Below are positions 51,654 to 60,743 of a DNA stretch of 64,000 nt, one piece after another. The notes under the pieces were generated by a model, which had not been told where the DNA came from, did no database searches, and worked only from the letters and a program-made list of their open reading frames with translations. The DNA is from an uncultured Lachnospiraceae bacterium (GTDB lineage Bacteria; Bacillota; Clostridia; Lachnospirales; Lachnospiraceae): NCBI GenBank assembly GCA_910585625.1, contig CAJUFQ010000003.1:67801-131800 (forward strand). The letters run 5' to 3'. A program made the position numbers and the translations under genes. Position 1 is the first letter of the stretch, and every line of letters starts with the position of its first letter.

Positions 51654-51688
51654 GAAAAGCGTTTTCCTGTTCGGAAAACGCTTTTCCT
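51652..51688. terminator. Perfect 16-bp hairpin between convergent genes
   Basis: 51652-51667 is fully complementary to 51673-51688 with a TGTTC loop and starts within the recombinase stop codon. Each arm is also nearly self-palindromic (GGAAAAGCGTTTTCC). It serves two convergent genes; no U-tract lies beyond the stem on either side. Confidence 0.65.
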
Positions 51689-51701
51689 GCAATCAAACTT
51701 T

Positions 51702-52334
51702 TCAGTCCTGTCCTTGTTTCTTAAGATTCATGTAATGCTGTATCATGTCGCAGCATCCTGCAAAACCGAGCTGGCTGCTGTCCAACGTCAGATGGTAGCT
51801 TCTGGAATCGCCCCATTTTTTGCTGGAATAATAGTTATAATAGCTGGCGCGTTTCTTATCTGTTTTGCGAATCATGTCTGCCGCCTTTTCCCTTGTAACT
51901 TCAAACTTATCGACGATATGTCCGATACGGAAGTCTATGTCGGCATGGATGAATACACTCAGGCAGTTCGGATGATTCGCCAATGCGTAATCTGCGCAGC
52001 GTCCAACGATAATGCAGGATTCTTTAGCTGCAAGATTCTTGATGGTCTCAAACTGCGCAAGGAACACTTTGTGGTTCAGCGGCATATCCAGGAATGGAGC
52101 CGATGTGTACCCATTGACGGAATAAGTATCCATAACCAAAGAATAAAGGAAACTGCTCGTTGGCTTTTCATCGTGGTTCTCAAAGATTTCCTGGCACAGC
52201 CCACTCTCTTTGGCTGCTAACGCCAACAGTTCCTTATCATAACATTTCACCTTTAATTTCTCAGAAAGCATACGCCCGACATCCATGCCCCCGCTGCCAA
52301 ATTCCCTGCCGATTGTGATTACAAAATTGTCCAT
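51702..52334 (-). CDS. Cytidylate kinase-like family protein
   Basis: The 210-residue protein has the start FVITIGREFGSGGMDVGRML, a P-loop variant (GREFGSGG) found in the cytidylate-kinase-like group, and CYDKELL after it. True CMP kinases have GPAGAGKS-like P-loops, so this paralogue may have a different substrate or a regulatory role. Its upstream region is A/T-rich with a TATAAT (rc of 52364-52369) but no clear -35. Confidence 0.85.
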   Translation of the reverse strand: MDNFVITIGREFGSGGMDVGRMLSEKLKVKCYDKELLALAAKESGLCQEIFENHDEKPTSSFLYSLVMDTYSVNGYTSAPFLDMPLNHKVFLAQFETIKNLAAKESCIIVGRCADYALANHPNCLSVFIHADIDFRIGHIVDKFEVTREKAADMIRKTDKKRASYYNYYSSKKWGDSRSYHLTLDSSQLGFAGCCDMIQHYMNLKKQGQD

Positions 52335-52530
52335 ATGATTCCCACCTTTCCCTTACTATATGATTTATTATAGTACTTTTTTCACAAAATGTATATACAA
52401 TTCTAAATTCGAGTTTCCCCATTTTCTATAATAGCCTAATTCTAACAGCAAAAAGTCTTGCACAAGATTGATACCTTCAACTTTTATCAGAATTGTTTCT
52501 GAATCATAGAGAGGCTGAATGCCTGGGAAT

Positions 52531-53454
52531 CTAGAGGTTTTTTTTCAGCAGCTCCTCAAAATAGCCAGGGAGGGGTGCTTCTACTTCTACATATCTCCCA
52601 TCGGCTGGATGCCGGAATCCGATAACCGCAGCATGCAAGGTTTGCCCCTGCAGTTTCCAAGGGTTCTTCCCATTCCCATAGACAGAATCCCCTAAAAGCG
52701 GGTGGCCGATGCTGGCCATATGAACCCGGATTTGGTGAGTTCGGCCGGTTTCCAATGAAAACTCCATGAACGTATGGTTCCTGAAACGCTGTAGCACACG
52801 GTAATGCGTGACTGCCGGTTTTCCATTCCGCACATTGGCAGCCATCCTTTTTCGTTCTGACGGATGCCTGCCAATAGGGGCGTCAACCACGCCCTCGTCT
52901 AGGCGCACAATGCCTCTGGTAATGCCGAGGTAACGCCTGGTGACAGAATGCTCCTTAATCTGTTCTGCAATCTTCACATGTGCATGATCATGTTTACAAA
53001 CAATCAGCGAGCCTGTCGTGTCCATGTCAATACGGTGGACAATCCCTGGACGTATTTCGCCATTGATTCCAGACAGGCTGTCTTTGCAGTGATACATGAC
53101 GGCATTGACTAATGTGCCAGAATAATGGCCTGCCGAAGGATGTACCACCATGCCTTTGGGTTTGTTCACGACCAGCACGTCTTCATCCTCATATAAGATA
53201 TCCAGCGGGATATTTTCAGGCAGGATTGTGATTTCCTGTGCTTTGGGAATGGACACCGTGAGAATGTCGCCTGGAACAACGCAGTAATTGGCTTTTCGTG
53301 GTAATTCATTGACCAGAATCTGCCCTTCTTTGATAAGTTTCTGGAAAAATGAACGGGACAGTTCTGGATAAAGGAGGGAGAGCGCCTTATCCAGCCGCTC
53401 TCCCGCTTCATTCAGGGAAACTTCAAATTCCTGTCTTATATCCTCTGAAAACAT
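52531..53454 (-). CDS. rluD: 23S rRNA pseudouridine synthase RluD-type
   Basis: The 307-residue protein has an N-terminal S4 domain (ERLDKALSLLYPELSRSFFQ), the catalytic motif HRIDMDTTGSL and the conserved GRTHQIRVHMASIGHPLLGD. RluD-type enzymes modify helix 69 of 23S rRNA; in Firmicutes the gene next to lspA (ylyB) belongs to this group, as here. The catalytic motif differs from the usual HRLDKDTSG at three places but keeps the aspartate. It is the last gene of the sepF operon. Confidence 0.93.
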   Translation of the reverse strand: MFSEDIRQEFEVSLNEAGERLDKALSLLYPELSRSFFQKLIKEGQILVNELPRKANYCVVPGDILTVSIPKAQEITILPENIPLDILYEDEDVLVVNKPKGMVVHPSAGHYSGTLVNAVMYHCKDSLSGINGEIRPGIVHRIDMDTTGSLIVCKHDHAHVKIAEQIKEHSVTRRYLGITRGIVRLDEGVVDAPIGRHPSERKRMAANVRNGKPAVTHYRVLQRFRNHTFMEFSLETGRTHQIRVHMASIGHPLLGDSVYGNGKNPWKLQGQTLHAAVIGFRHPADGRYVEVEAPLPGYFEELLKKNL

Positions 53455-53544
53455 CCTATATTTTCCTCCATACCATGCTCACATACTCGGTTATCCAACT
53501 CCTTAGTTACTTTGGAACAGGAGTGCATTCTCATATATTGCCCC

Positions 53545-54072
53545 TTATTTGCCGTTTTTTTTCTGTGCCTTACGGAAAGGCAATAATTCGTCTAATTCCT
53601 CCTCCTTATAATAGAAGAAACAGAACAAAATCATAAGCACCATGCCGCAGGTTACATAGATATCTGCTACATTGAAAATAGGGAAATTTATCAGCTCGAA
53701 ATAAAAGAAGTCTACGACATAATCTAAAACCAGCCGATCTGTCAGATTCCCTAAGGCACCTGATGTCAGGAGGATTAAAATAAACCTTGCCCAGCGGTAT
53801 CTCTTGTCCATGGGTGATTTCCAGTAAATAAATATCATCAGTGCCAGCATCAGGACAGTCCCTATTACAAAGAGAATTTTCATGCCCTGCATCATCCCAA
53901 AAGCTGCTCCGCGGTTTTCCAGATAATGGAGCTGGAAAACATCCTTAATCAAAATAATGGAGTTACCGCCTTTCAGATTTGTTGAGGCAAAGTATTTTGT
54001 TAACTGATCTAAAAATAATAGCAATATGCTGCTTATAGCTCCGATAATACAGCTGTTTCTTTTCGCATTCAT
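53545..54072 (-). CDS. lspA: Lipoprotein signal peptidase (signal peptidase II)
   Basis: LspA cuts the signal peptide of lipoproteins in the membrane. The 175-residue protein has four membrane helices and the catalytic aspartates D112 in GNLTDRL and D137 in FNVADIY, with the NRGAAFGM motif near 53-60. The ATG at 54072 follows AGAGG; longer in-frame extension is not supported. A substrate, the lipoprotein DacF, is encoded at 59751-60743. Confidence 0.96.
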   Translation of the reverse strand: MNAKRNSCIIGAISSILLLFLDQLTKYFASTNLKGGNSIILIKDVFQLHYLENRGAAFGMMQGMKILFVIGTVLMLALMIFIYWKSPMDKRYRWARFILILLTSGALGNLTDRLVLDYVVDFFYFELINFPIFNVADIYVTCGMVLMILFCFFYYKEEELDELLPFRKAQKKNGK

Positions 54073-54145
54073 AAACAAACCTCTATCCACAATGAAATAT
54101 CCTTTATTTTCAATTCCTGTGAAACATATCACAGCTTTCCTTATG

Positions 54146-55243
54146 CTATCCTTTCATGATATGTTCAATGCCGGAAAGAATCTCCGTATCCGTCAGATTT
54201 TTGGTAATATATGCCTCACCCAGCGTATGTAGGAGGATGAATTTAATCTTGCCCGACTCCATCTTCTTGTCAAGCTTTGTGGCGGCAAGAATTTCTTCTG
54301 ATGTACAAGGGAATTGCCTGAGTTTGGTGGGGAGGCTGCAACTTTCCAGGATATATGCAAGTTCCTTAAGCTGGCTTTCTGAAATATCCCCTGTCTGCCT
54401 CGAAATATAGGCTGCTCCAGCCATGCCGAGCGCCACGCATTCCCCATGGTATAATGTGAAATCGGATAACTTTTCAATGGCGTGCCCAATGGTATGTCCA
54501 AAATTCAGGAGGGCGCGTTCTCCTTGCTCCCGGGGGTCATGCTCCACGACTTCACGTTTAATCTGGCAGCTTTGGAATATCATTTCCTCCAAAACCTGGG
54601 GCTGCTGTTCCATGATGGCAGTGCTGTTTTCACGGATAAACTGTGTATAGGACGCATCCTTGATGAATCCATGCTTGACCACCTCTGCCATGCCTGAGGA
54701 AAACTGCCGTGCCGGCAGGGTTTTTAAAACCATAATGTTCATATAAACCAGCTTGGGCATATAGAAAGCTCCTACCATATTCTTATACTGCATGAAATCG
54801 ACACCTGTCTTTCCCCCTATGCTGCTGTCTGTCTGTGCCAGAAGCGTAGTAGGGAGTTGTACAAAATCAATCCCCCGCAGATAAGTGGCCGCCGCGAATC
54901 CAGTGAGATCTCCGACTACGCCGCCTCCCAACGCTATAAGCAGATCCTTGCGGTCAAATTTATGCGTAATCAGATGCTCATAGATTTTGCCAGCCGTATC
55001 TGTATTCTTGTTCGCTTCCCCTGCTTCAAACACAAACGAAGTACAAGAAGCGAACAGCGGCTCCAACAGTGCCTTTACCTCTTCCAGGTATAGCTGCCCT
55101 ACATTCGAATCAGTGACGATGCAGACCTTGTTCCGGCTATAGCCAAGCTTTTCTAAACTGTCTGCAAGCAATGAAAAATCCTTATGTATTTCTATGTTAT
55201 AATGTGGTTTCCCTTCATAGCTTACTGTGATTGTTTTTCCCAT
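54146..55243 (-). CDS. aroB: 3-Dehydroquinate synthase
   Basis: AroB makes 3-dehydroquinate from DAHP in the shikimate pathway, using NAD and a metal. The 365-residue protein has the glycine-rich GGGVVGDLTGFAAATYLRGI region, PTTLLAQTDSSIGGKTGVD, and the metal ligands in EVVKHG and NFGHTIGHAIE. AAAGGAAG precedes the ATG. It stands alone among aromatic genes here, within the cell division and RNA operon. Confidence 0.97.
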   Translation of the reverse strand: MGKTITVSYEGKPHYNIEIHKDFSLLADSLEKLGYSRNKVCIVTDSNVGQLYLEEVKALLEPLFASCTSFVFEAGEANKNTDTAGKIYEHLITHKFDRKDLLIALGGGVVGDLTGFAAATYLRGIDFVQLPTTLLAQTDSSIGGKTGVDFMQYKNMVGAFYMPKLVYMNIMVLKTLPARQFSSGMAEVVKHGFIKDASYTQFIRENSTAIMEQQPQVLEEMIFQSCQIKREVVEHDPREQGERALLNFGHTIGHAIEKLSDFTLYHGECVALGMAGAAYISRQTGDISESQLKELAYILESCSLPTKLRQFPCTSEEILAATKLDKKMESGKIKFILLHTLGEAYITKNLTDTEILSGIEHIMKG

Positions 55244-55267
55244 AATGTGCTTCCTTTCCCGCCAGTG

Positions 55268-56029
55268 CTAAATATATTTCTCATACTGAATTTTCAGGCG
55301 TCCTTTGCGTGTCTCGCCCAGACAGTCCAAAAAGCGGAACCTTCCTACAGAACGGACAGAAATCAATTCCCCTGGTTTGCATTCTGCAGATGGATGCAGT
55401 GTCTGCCTGCTGTTAAGGAATACCTTGCCGCCCTTAATCCATTGGCTTGCCTGGGAACGGGAGACTTTACAGATGCAGGCGATAATGCCATCCAGCCGGT
55501 TAGAGGTGATGATTCCGTCTGCCAGCTCCTTTTTGGGCTCGATTGCCAAAAAACCAGCTTCTGTCCTTTCGCTTTTTACCACCGTGTGACGGATTTTTGT
55601 CAGCGCTTCCATCAGATATTCCGCAATCTTTTCCTGGCAGAAAACATAGATTTCTTCATCATTTACCAGGATATCCCCAAGTTTCGAACGTTCAATGCCA
55701 AGGTTCATCAGGCTTCCCAGGACATCCCGGTGGGTCAGGGCTTCTGCAAATCTTTTGTTTATCGGCGTGATCCTCAGACAGGCAATGGGATAATCCCAGG
55801 TATAACAAAGAGCATCAGGTATAAATGCTATCATCTGACGCTCACTCAACTCATATCCGCCAAAGATTTCATAGCCGGAATACAGCTTGGGAATCTCTTG
55901 CCTGAAAATATGCAATTCATTCAAATTCAAAAATTCGCTGAATACAACAATATCCTTCTGCCCAGCCTGCCTGGATAAGTCAAGGAATCGTTTTGCTAGG
56001 AGTGTCTCTTCCTTTGTCATATCAATCAC
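55268..56029 (-). CDS. ylmH: S4-domain RNA-binding protein YlmH
   Basis: YlmH is a translation-linked protein that binds the 50S subunit and can work in ribosome quality control with RqcH. The 253-residue protein has an N-terminal region like SepF-neighbour YlmH and a C-terminal S4 domain (about 180-240: SNRLDGIIACICKVSRSQASQWI). It starts at the GTG next to the sepF stop; an ATG nine bases later is an alternative, and no clear ribosome site marks either. The gene order sepF-ylmH is conserved in Firmicutes. Confidence 0.92.
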   Translation of the reverse strand: MIDMTKEETLLAKRFLDLSRQAGQKDIVVFSEFLNLNELHIFRQEIPKLYSGYEIFGGYELSERQMIAFIPDALCYTWDYPIACLRITPINKRFAEALTHRDVLGSLMNLGIERSKLGDILVNDEEIYVFCQEKIAEYLMEALTKIRHTVVKSERTEAGFLAIEPKKELADGIITSNRLDGIIACICKVSRSQASQWIKGGKVFLNSRQTLHPSAECKPGELISVRSVGRFRFLDCLGETRKGRLKIQYEKYI

Positions 56030-56542
56030 TTACAGCTTTGTGCGTATAGGCTGCATATCCAGGGAGTCAATAATATTGGCAAAATCACCCGATACATCAA
56101 CGCTTGGCGGAGTAATGATGAATATGTAGTTGGAAATCTTCTGCAGATTGCCATTGATGGCGAAACAGGAACCGGAAGTAAAGTCGATAATTCTCTGGGC
56201 AATGTCTACGTCCAGGCCCTCGACGTTCAGCACGACTGTCCTGTCCATCAGCAGGGTTTCTGTAATCTCCCTTGCATCCTCCACCGTGACAGGCTTTATG
56301 ACGCACACTTCCATGCCGGAACCAGATTTCTTGGAAGGTCGCATGGGGGTCACTACTTTGGAATTTGTCTTGATTGGACGGATTTTCTTATCATCATCGT
56401 CCATATCGTCGTCATCCCGATCCCGAGAGCGGGTCCTTTTCCTGGGCATTTCCTCTTCATAATCATCATCGTAATCATCATAAAAATCATCATCGTCCGA
56501 GTTCAGCCTCATGACGTCCAAAAATTTATCTAACATTCCCAT
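56030..56542 (-). CDS. sepF: Cell division protein SepF
   Basis: SepF binds FtsZ and the membrane at the division site. The 170-residue protein starts MGMLDKFLDVMRL, the membrane-binding amphipathic helix, continues with a very acidic linker (aspartate-rich, residues 15-52) and ends with the SepF core (about 78-165: VEDAREITETLLMDRTVVLNVEG). The acidic linker is long for the family. GTGAGG precedes the ATG. Confidence 0.95.
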   Translation of the reverse strand: MGMLDKFLDVMRLNSDDDDFYDDYDDDYEEEMPRKRTRSRDRDDDDMDDDDKKIRPIKTNSKVVTPMRPSKKSGSGMEVCVIKPVTVEDAREITETLLMDRTVVLNVEGLDVDIAQRIIDFTSGSCFAINGNLQKISNYIFIITPPSVDVSGDFANIIDSLDMQPIRTKL

Positions 56543-56571
56543 AAAAATTGCCTCACTTTAAATTCAGTGTC

Positions 56572-57261
56572 CTACTTATAGTTCCTTTCGCCGAAAATTC
56601 CTGTTCCGACTCGTACCATGGTTGCTCCCTCCTCAATCGCAACCATATAGTCACCTGTCATGCCCATAGAAAGAACAGACATAGTTACATTATCAATGTT
56701 TTTTGCGTCTATGTCAACAGCTAATTTGCGAATTTGGCGAAAATATTCACGGTTGTCCTCTGGATTTGTCACAAAAGGCGCGATTGCCATCAGCCCTTTC
56801 ACACGGATATGGGGAAGTACAGAGACTTCTTCTATTAATTGGGCGGCATCTTCTGCAGAAACACCGAACTTACTTTCTTCCCCGGCAATATTTACCTCTA
56901 TCAGGATATCTGCATTCACCTGCTTTTTCTCCGCCTGGCTGCTTATTTCCTTTGCAAGACGCAGGGAATCCACAGAATGGATCAGACACACCTGGTCGAT
57001 GATGTATTTGACTTTGTTCCGCTGAAGGTGCCCAATCATATGCCAACGTATATCCTGAGGGAGCTGTGGATGCTTGTCAACAATCTCCTGCACCTTATTT
57101 TCCCCGAAATCCCGGCTTCCCGCTTCATATGCCTCTTCCAGCATAGGCACCGGCTTTGTCTTGCTGACGGCAATCAGCGTCACCTCATTCGGATCGCGCC
57201 CAGCCCGTTCGCATGCTCTCCTGATATTTTCCTGTACTTGTGCAAGATTTTCCTTTACCAT
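56572..57261 (-). CDS. yggS: YggS-family PLP homeostasis protein
   Basis: The family binds pyridoxal phosphate and balances its free pool. The 229-residue protein has AVSKTKP with the PLP lysine K34, the FGENKVQE motif, WHMIGHLQRNK and the C-terminal SMGMTGDYMVAIEEGATMVRVGTGIFG, shown here only by its ends as SMGMTGD and RVGTGIFG. The ATG at 57261 is set by CAGGAGG; an upstream in-frame ATG overlaps the hlyD-like gene. It is next to sepF as in many Gram-positive genomes. Confidence 0.94.
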   Translation of the reverse strand: MVKENLAQVQENIRRACERAGRDPNEVTLIAVSKTKPVPMLEEAYEAGSRDFGENKVQEIVDKHPQLPQDIRWHMIGHLQRNKVKYIIDQVCLIHSVDSLRLAKEISSQAEKKQVNADILIEVNIAGEESKFGVSAEDAAQLIEEVSVLPHIRVKGLMAIAPFVTNPEDNREYFRQIRKLAVDIDAKNIDNVTMSVLSMGMTGDYMVAIEEGATMVRVGTGIFGERNYK

Positions 57262-57329
57262 CTCATTACCTCCTGTCTTACGAATCGCGCCTACGTTCTG
57301 CTGCAACAGACGCGCAGCTTTCTCTACTT

Positions 57330-58712
57330 TCATTTCTGGATGATCTCATTTTCTTGTATCTTTGAGGCATCCAGCGCAATATGGTCGTATAGGGAAATGC
57401 CGTAGCTTGTCCCGGCAGATACAATGGAATATTCCTCGTTCTGGAATAATATTTCTACTTTACGGAATACCGCATACCCACGGTTAATATTGTAAACACC
57501 CTGCAGAGGTTCCTGTTTTTGCAGCGTATATGTCTCGCGGGAATCTGTTTTCAGGATGATTTCTCCCCCAGACAGCTCGTCTGCGGCAATATAATACATA
57601 TTATTCTTTTCCTGCGCCACAGCCACAGGGACGAATTTTGTCATAAACTCCCCTTCTTCGTCTTCGTACTGGCACATCACCCCATTGGAATTATCTGCTC
57701 CGCCTTTGGTTAGGTATTCCTTAGGCAATAAAAAGAAATTTTTTTCCGTCAGAGCCGTATTGGGAATTTTCAGGCCGCTGGTGTCGGACAGCAGCAATTC
57801 TATTTCCAGATATCTGTCTGTAGCAAAGCGCAGCCCAGCGCTCTGGAAGTTTAAAGCCAGATAGGACGCTCCATTGCGGTTGAGAATTTTAGAATTTCCC
57901 CAGGCTGTCGAACCATCTTTTTTGAATTCTATTTTAATGGCAGTCTCCTCTGCAAGATCGGCTGCCAGCTGTTCACTGATTGGGATGAGCAGATTCCAGA
58001 TTTCGCTGGTAATCAGTTTGTATGCCGGTTCCCCAACGCCGACCTGTTCCCTAGTCATTAGATTATTCTTTACGTGTGCGGACTGGTCAAAGATATCCTC
58101 TGTAAAATTATCTAAGCTGACATTCTCCAATCCATCCGTATGATAGACCACGACTCCCGGTTCTGGCGCGCGTGCCGCGCGGAGGCCGTGGTAGGAGCCG
58201 GTTTCCCCGAGCCCGGATAAGGCACTTGCGCTGATTGCTTCCATCAGCTTGGCCTGCATGTCATATTGGAATGTGTAAGCCTGATAGAAATTTTCATCGG
58301 AATAGTTCAGTACGAAATCTTCCGCTGTTTTCTCAAGTTCATGGTAAGTACCTTTTTCAGAAAACAGCCTGCCGTCATTCTTTGCCAGCATTTCATTGTA
58401 AAAATTTCCAGTTTCGTCAACGGAGTATACATAATTGTTGACTCCCACTTTTGTGGCGTTCTTGTTATAATAGCTGATATATCCGGAAGCTTCTGTGTTA
58501 ATTAGTTTCTCTTCCCGCAAAATAACCCCGGTAAACGTGTTGTTCTGCGTAATCGTACCCTGGGAGACTTCGTATACTGCCACTCTCTCCGTCGTGAAAT
58601 ACTGAAAAATATTATATAACATGTATACAAGGATAATCAGAAAAATGATGACTCCAATATTAAACTGGGAAGCTTTGTGAAATTTAATTACTTTTTTGTT
58701 TTTGTTTGCCAT
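57330..58712 (-). CDS. HlyD-family-like membrane-anchored protein in the sepF operon
   Basis: The 460-residue protein has a basic cytoplasmic start, one membrane helix (about 18-40) and a large extracytoplasmic part with the HlyD/efflux adaptor look: an N-terminal half-barrel (TQNNTFTGVILREEKLINTEASGYISYY, described by its ends TQNNTF and GYISYY) and C-terminal strands (GGEIILKTDSRETYTLQK). No partner transporter is near. Homologues I recall occupy the same place before sepF in Lachnospiraceae, so it may have a division or envelope role rather than export. It is first in the operon and has its own promoter. Confidence 0.75.
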   Translation of the reverse strand: MANKNKKVIKFHKASQFNIGVIIFLIILVYMLYNIFQYFTTERVAVYEVSQGTITQNNTFTGVILREEKLINTEASGYISYYNKNATKVGVNNYVYSVDETGNFYNEMLAKNDGRLFSEKGTYHELEKTAEDFVLNYSDENFYQAYTFQYDMQAKLMEAISASALSGLGETGSYHGLRAARAPEPGVVVYHTDGLENVSLDNFTEDIFDQSAHVKNNLMTREQVGVGEPAYKLITSEIWNLLIPISEQLAADLAEETAIKIEFKKDGSTAWGNSKILNRNGASYLALNFQSAGLRFATDRYLEIELLLSDTSGLKIPNTALTEKNFFLLPKEYLTKGGADNSNGVMCQYEDEEGEFMTKFVPVAVAQEKNNMYYIAADELSGGEIILKTDSRETYTLQKQEPLQGVYNINRGYAVFRKVEILFQNEEYSIVSAGTSYGISLYDHIALDASKIQENEIIQK

Positions 58713-58741
58713 AAATCTTGTCCTATTTTTGCGTTACATTC

Positions 58742-58770
58742 ATTCTAACATTTGTTCCATGAATTTCCAA
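58742..58770 (-). promoter_or_regulatory. Promoter of the sepF-containing operon
   Basis: On the minus strand TTGGAA (58765-58770) and TAGAAT (58742-58747) are separated by 17 bases, about 30 bases before the hlyD-like start. No comparable promoter is seen between the downstream genes, so hlyD-like to rluD likely form one transcript. Confidence 0.6.
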
Positions 58771-58824
58771 CATGAAATTTTTATTATGGGCAATAATAAA
58801 CTCATGTAAAAGGAGGAAATGCAT

Positions 58825-59037
58825 ATGAATACCAAAGGTTTGGATTACACGTTATTGGCACTTGTAATCATTGGTGCGATTAACTGGGGCTTAATCGGGT
58901 TGTTCCGTTTTGACCTGGTATCCTTTTTATTCGGAGACATGAGCTGGATCAGCCGGATTGTCTATGGAATCGTAGGAATTGGCGGGCTGTACCTCTGCAG
59001 CGTGTTTGGACGAATCCGTTCTATGAACGAAGCCTGA
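58825..59037 (+). CDS. DUF378 small membrane protein
   Basis: The 70-residue protein has the DUF378 signature: LDYTLLALVIIGAINWGLIG, followed by a second helix (IVYGIVGIGGLYLCSVFG). It has two membrane helices with the conserved NWGL turn. The function is unknown. AGGAGG lies eight bases before the ATG at 58825; the ATG at 58819 is too close to it. It is the only plus-strand gene in the last 12 kb and is followed by a large hairpin. Confidence 0.92.
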   Translation: MNTKGLDYTLLALVIIGAINWGLIGLFRFDLVSFLFGDMSWISRIVYGIVGIGGLYLCSVFGRIRSMNEA

Positions 59038-59076
59038 CACATCTGCATATACAAGAAAAGGTTCCAGTCCTAAAAT

Positions 59077-59167
59077 AAAGAGTCCGCTTGTAAACTCTCG
59101 CGCAGGGTACACAAATGAAGCCATACCTTCCTCTGTGTCCCTGCGTTCTTTTGCAAGCGAACTCTTT
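59077..59167. terminator. 91-base nested hairpin between convergent genes
   Basis: Outer stem 59077-59090 with 59154-59167 (14 positions, one mismatch), internal loop, inner stem CGCAGGG-ACACA (59101-59113, one bulge) with TGTGTCCCTGCG (59134-59145), and an apical GAAG/CTTC. T-rich sequence flanks both outer ends, so it can end transcription in both directions, but it is far larger than a normal terminator. It could also be a structured RNA or a palindromic mobile relic. Confidence 0.6.
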
Positions 59168-59189
59168 TCTTTATGTAATAATTGGCAGA

Positions 59190-59609
59190 TTAAAGAGATA
59201 CGATGACTTTGCCTTTGGTACAATCCGGCAAGTCTTTTTCATTTTTGGAAACACTCAGTATAAAACTGACATGGAATTTATCGCTGATATCTTCTAATTT
59301 TTTGATGGAACGCTCGATGTCCGCGTCTTCTAACTTGGCAATCGTAAGGAAACTATCCAGATACATCTCTTCCAAATCATGATCCTGTGAGATAATCCCG
59401 CATAAAAACCCTAAAAATTCGTCACAGTTATCAATCAGATATTCAGAAGCATTAATCAACCTCACTTTATTGCTCAGTTCATACATATGTTTTTGGCTCT
59501 TATCCAGATACACGATATTACCGGTAGCTGATTTCACTGATTCATTTACCTTGTCCAGCAGATACTTTGTCTTTCCTTTACCTTTTTCCCCAGCTATAAT
59601 TTGTACCAT
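59190..59609 (-). CDS. Small P-loop protein of unknown function
   Basis: The 139-residue protein has a Walker A motif GEKGKGKT at residues 7-14 and a hydrophobic strand LDKSQKHMYELS-like segment, with little else recognisable. Proteins of this shape are sometimes named twitching motility PilT, but it has neither the length nor the other motifs of that ATPase. It probably binds a nucleotide. AGGAGG lies before the ATG, and the leader contains a long inverted repeat. Confidence 0.7.
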   Translation of the reverse strand: MVQIIAGEKGKGKTKYLLDKVNESVKSATGNIVYLDKSQKHMYELSNKVRLINASEYLIDNCDEFLGFLCGIISQDHDLEEMYLDSFLTIAKLEDADIERSIKKLEDISDKFHVSFILSVSKNEKDLPDCTKGKVIVSL

Positions 59610-59641
59610 GTCAATCTCCTCCTAGTCTCAACCGCTTTATG

Positions 59642-59691
59642 CAAAATAGATAATTCACGTGCAGTTTAGCAACAGCTATTTATCTATTTTG
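59642..59691. repeat. 12-bp perfect inverted repeat before the P-loop gene
   Basis: CAAAATAGATAA at 59642-59653 and TTATCTATTTTG at 59680-59691 are exact complements separated by 26 bases, in the leader of the minus-strand P-loop gene, 33 bases before its start. It could be an operator for a dimeric regulator or the leftover of a terminator of dacF. Confidence 0.5.
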
Positions 59692-59750
59692 TAAACAACA
59701 GTTTCTTTTTATACAATAATTATAGTATATTTCTACAAAGAATTCAACAG

Positions 59751-60743
59751 CTATTTTGCACTTTCCATTAACAATTCCGACATCTCCTGGTAGAGGTTCT
59801 CACGGCTGTCCGATTTATAGACAATCGCAATGAACGGTGTTCCGCTGCTGTTCTTGCTATGCAGAACCAGACAATACCCGGCGTCGTTGGTAGTTCCGGT
59901 CTTCCCGCCCACCACCTGGATTCCTTCCGGCGTCTCGACCTCACCGCTCAGATATTTATTGCTGTTCAGCCAGTCCCTTGTTGCCGGCTGTCCTTGGGCG
60001 TCTGTGAACGAAGCCGTGTGAATCTGAGAGCTGATGATTGAAACAAACTTTTCTTCCTGCAGGGCAGCCTGGAAAATCAGGTACATATCATATACCGTAG
60101 TGTAATGTTCCTCACTGTGCAGCCCATGCGGGTTGATAAAATGGGAATTTGTTGCACCTAACGCCAAAGCCTCCTGGTTCATCATGTCTGCAAATTTTTC
60201 CGTGCTTCCAGCCACCATGTCCGCAATCACATTCGCTGCATCGTTTCCACTGCATAAAAGCAGCCCATACAATAGCTCTTCCAGGTTAATGGTTTCGCCT
60301 ACGGATAGCCCGCAGACAGAGGACCCTGCCTCCAACTGGAGTTCCTGTTCTGTCACGGTTGCCGTTTTTGACAGGTCGCCGTGTTTCAATGCCACATATG
60401 CAGTGAGAATCTTAGTGGTGCTTGCCGGATAGACACGCCCATAGATATTTTTCCCGAATTTTAAAGTATTGTCTTTGATATTGAACAGCCCTGCAGCCTC
60501 AGAGAGGGAGGCAGTGACACTTTGGCTCAGCAGGTCTTCAGTCCCTGCAACACACAGTTCCTTGCCAAAGAATGACTGGTTGCTCTCGCTGGTTACGGTG
60601 ATGTTCAGTCCATAAGCCCTTGGGCTTTCGTATACATCATAAGGGTTGCTGATTTCTGCCTGCTGCTGCCCGCAGCCGGAAATCAGCAACGTCACCAGCA
60701 TGGCGGCAGTCAGGATTCTTTTCTTATTATTTATACATTTCAC
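59751..60743 (-). CDS. dacF: D-alanyl-D-alanine carboxypeptidase, lipoprotein form
   Basis: This enzyme trims the terminal D-alanine from peptidoglycan side chains. The 330-residue protein has the serine motifs S108-K111 (ASTTK), S165-G-N and K281-T-G. The start MKCINNKKRI leads to a lipobox LISGC with C24, so it is a lipoprotein, unlike the usual PBP5 with a C-terminal amphipathic anchor. The start is GTG at 60743; it overlaps mgsA by 17 bases. The gene symbol follows the family and is an inference. Confidence 0.9.
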   Translation of the reverse strand: MKCINNKKRILTAAMLVTLLISGCGQQQAEISNPYDVYESPRAYGLNITVTSESNQSFFGKELCVAGTEDLLSQSVTASLSEAAGLFNIKDNTLKFGKNIYGRVYPASTTKILTAYVALKHGDLSKTATVTEQELQLEAGSSVCGLSVGETINLEELLYGLLLCSGNDAANVIADMVAGSTEKFADMMNQEALALGATNSHFINPHGLHSEEHYTTVYDMYLIFQAALQEEKFVSIISSQIHTASFTDAQGQPATRDWLNSNKYLSGEVETPEGIQVVGGKTGTTNDAGYCLVLHSKNSSGTPFIAIVYKSDSRENLYQEMSELLMESAK

